NCBI GenBank assembly: GCA_018816625.1
Contig: JAHIVR010000048.1
Coordinates: 1-6,958, forward strand
Length of the DNA stretch: 6,958 nucleotides
Direction: 5' to 3'
Origin: Nanobdellota archaeon
GTDB lineage: Archaea; Nanobdellota; Nanobdellia; Pacearchaeales; GW2011-AR1
The translations under genes were made by a program, and so were the position numbers. The notes beneath the pieces were generated by a model. That model searched no databases. It saw nothing but the letters and a program-made list of their open reading frames with translations, and had not been told where the DNA came from. Positions 6,124 to 6,958 of this stretch are shown in pieces (positions within the stretch are counted from its first letter, which is position 1; each line of letters opens with the position of its first letter).

Positions 6124-6374
6124 TTCTTATAAATATTCTTCCTATACCCAAGTCTCAAGACACTTATCAAATTATCTCTAAAATCTATATCAAATATAAC
6201 TCTATAGTCCCCAACCCTTAATCTAAATCCTGGCTCTCCCTTAAGTTTCTTTATATCTTTTGAAAAAGGATCTTCCTTTAACTCTTCAACTTTTTTAAGG
6301 ATTCTACAAGATAAAAGTGAAGGCAATTTATTTAATTGCCTTATTGATCCCTCTTTCCATTCTAAACCAAACAT
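6120..6374 (-). CDS. RelE/ParE-superfamily toxin
   Basis: An 84-residue toxin of the RelE fold; characterised relatives cut mRNA in the ribosomal A site. The family core is clear: WKEGSIRQLNKLP at the N terminus, DIKKLKGEPGFRLRVGDYRVIF (40-61), and a C-terminal VLRLGYRKNIYK (72-83). Candidate functional residues are the basic cluster K43/K45, R51, R53, R58, R74, and Y77 or Y82. It is full length and looks intact. Its ATG shares one base with the antitoxin stop (TAATG), so it is translated after the antitoxin by termination-reinitiation. The stop codon overlaps that of the DUF5654 gene on the other strand. Confidence 0.9.
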   Translation of the reverse strand: MFGLEWKEGSIRQLNKLPSLLSCRILKKVEELKEDPFSKDIKKLKGEPGFRLRVGDYRVIFDIDFRDNLISVLRLGYRKNIYKN

Positions 6375-6580
6375 TATAATCCAAACCTTTTTTTAACTTC
6401 TTCATGAGAAATTCCTTTTTCTTTCCTAGCAAAAGCTATCTCTTTCTTAGTTTTCTCATTAAGTTCCATATCATCCTCAAGCAAAACCTCTATAACATCG
6501 TTATAAGATTCTTTATCAAACATTTTCATCTTATCTAGCCTAGATTTAACTTCTTGAGATATCCTAATTGTCGTTTCCAT
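6374..6580 (-). CDS. RHH/DUF7557-like antitoxin of the RelE toxin
   Basis: A 68-residue antitoxin that should neutralise the RelE protein encoded immediately downstream and repress its own promoter. The N terminus METTIRISQEVKSRLDKMK with SYNDVIEVLLED has the beta strand and two helices of a ribbon-helix-helix DNA-binding domain, as in VapB/DUF7557 archaeal proteins. The C-terminal tail (TKKEIAFARKEKGISHEEVKKRFGL, split here as two parts: helix to about 57, then SHEEVKKRFGL) resembles the toxin-binding end of RelB-type antitoxins. I chose the ATG at 6580 over an in-frame TTG at 6586: the TATA-like box at 6604-6613 predicts transcription start near 6583, giving a nearly leaderless mRNA that would not include the TTG. 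Confidence 0.82.
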   Translation of the reverse strand: METTIRISQEVKSRLDKMKMFDKESYNDVIEVLLEDDMELNEKTKKEIAFARKEKGISHEEVKKRFGL

Positions 6581-6581
6581 A

Positions 6582-6613
6582 TACAAATGTATACACTTGT
6601 AGATTATTTAAAT
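6582..6613 (-). promoter_or_regulatory. Promoter and palindromic operator of the antitoxin-toxin operon
   Basis: A 20-bp inverted repeat, TACAAATGTA followed by TACACTTGTA (6582-6601), matches its own reverse complement in 9 of 10 positions per arm and lies directly ahead of the antitoxin ATG. On the minus strand ATTTAAATAA (6604-6613) is the probable TATA box, with start near 6583. The palindrome fills the space between TATA and start, the expected place for autorepression by the RHH antitoxin or the antitoxin-toxin complex. Confidence 0.6.
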
Positions 6614-6630
6614 GTTTCGTTAAAAGACAA

Positions 6631-6664
6631 GTAATAAAAACTCATTTTGATTTATCTCAAAATG
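6631..6664 (+). promoter_or_regulatory. Promoter and inverted repeat at the endonuclease III start
   Basis: GTAATAAAAA (6631-6640) is a weak TATA-like box 26 nt ahead of the ATG at 6662, suggesting a leaderless transcript. Overlapping the predicted start is a perfect inverted repeat, CATTTTGA (6643-6650) and TCAAAATG (6657-6664), with a 6-nt spacer; its right arm ends with the ATG itself. It could be a repressor site, or a coincidence of AT-rich sequence. Confidence 0.4.
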
Positions 6665-6958
6665 CCAAACAAAAATATCCCAAAAGTAATGAGTATTTTA
6701 GAAAAAGCCTACCCTTCTTCTAGTAACACCACCCTTAATAGAATGAGACAAAAACCAGACCCATACAAAGTCCTTATTGCCTGTCTTCTTTCTCTAAGAG
6801 CAAGAGATGAAAATACAGAGAAAATTTCGGCTAAACTTTTCGGAGTTGCAAACACCCCACAAGCCATGATTAAAATTCCAGATAAAAAATTAAAGAAATT
6901 AATTTTTTCCTCTGGACACTTTAACAAAAAAGCAGCAGCCATAAAGCATGTATCAAAA
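6662..6958 (+). CDS. nth: Endonuclease III-family DNA glycosylase, N-terminal part (runs off window)
   Basis: The first 99 residues of a base-excision repair enzyme of the HhH-GPD superfamily, which removes oxidised pyrimidines and nicks the abasic site. The segment DPYKVLIACLLSLRARDENTEKISAKLF (about 33-60) matches the PFELLIAVLLS-x-TxD region of Nth in its archaeal form. It is followed by TPQAMIKIPDKKLKKLIFSSGHFNKKAAAIKHVSK, the LIxxxGxxxxKAxxI block before the helix-hairpin-helix. The hairpin, the catalytic lysine and aspartate and the 4Fe-4S cysteines all lie beyond the window, so Nth cannot be separated from close HhH-GPD relatives. The ATG is the first in frame and is supported by the leaderless promoter spacing. 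Confidence 0.8.
   Translation, partial: MPNKNIPKVMSILEKAYPSSSNTTLNRMRQKPDPYKVLIACLLSLRARDENTEKISAKLFGVANTPQAMIKIPDKKLKKLIFSSGHFNKKAAAIKHVSK

Noticed and set aside
6322..6340. 7-bp inverted repeat GGCAATT-N5-AATTGCC
   Set aside because: It lies inside the toxin coding sequence and arises from the codons for QLNKLP; no sign that it acts as a terminator or operator.
6584..6586. TTG at 6586 as antitoxin start
   Set aside because: It lies inside the operator palindrome and upstream of the transcription start predicted from the TATA box; the ATG at 6580 is better placed.

Overview
The window reads as a piece of an AT-rich archaeal chromosome. I infer a DPANN-type lineage (Woesearchaeota/Pacearchaeota-like), from compact genes, TATA-like boxes about 25 nt ahead of starts, a GGTGAT Shine-Dalgarno matching the archaeal 16S tail, a DUF5654 protein and an archaeal-style RHH/RelE pair. 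The lineage is inference; no rRNA or tRNA is present to settle it.

Layout. (1) Positions 1-1631 hold a restriction-modification pair: the C-terminal half of an AlwI/BspD6I-family endonuclease, open at the left edge, overlapping by 17 nt a beta-class adenine methyltransferase. (2) Positions 1632-2018 are non-coding and contain a GC-rich, hairpin-rich element (copy A, 1681-1809), a tail of phased hairpins, and a probable promoter. (3) A secreted, C-terminally anchored protein of unknown function (2019-2939) follows. Just after its stop is a second copy of the element (copy B, 2944-3075), so the gene is bracketed by direct repeats. (4) A small DUF2061 membrane protein lies at 3130-3342. (5) A tightly coupled operon follows: CYTH protein, AMP-forming acetyl-CoA synthetase and DUF5654 membrane protein, joined by two 4-nt ATGA overlaps, with a good TATA box and SD in front. 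(6) On the minus strand, an RHH-type antitoxin and RelE toxin (6120-6580) end in a TTAA shared with the stop codon of the DUF5654 gene. A near-perfect 20-bp palindrome sits at the antitoxin start. (7) The window ends in the first 99 codons of an endonuclease III-family gene, whose start codon lies inside a perfect 8-bp inverted repeat.

How the genes work together. The left part is a defence module and the 6.1-6.6 kb part a toxin-antitoxin module; the acs operon is metabolic (acetate activation, producing AMP and PPi). The least explained structure is the pair of about 130-nt elements. They share a 5' leader, an ungapped 51-nt variable middle, and three CCCC-loop-GGGG hairpins that mostly end in a CRTT foot. 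They look like a mobile palindromic element (REP/PATE-like) or a structured RNA family, and I cannot name a known family for them.
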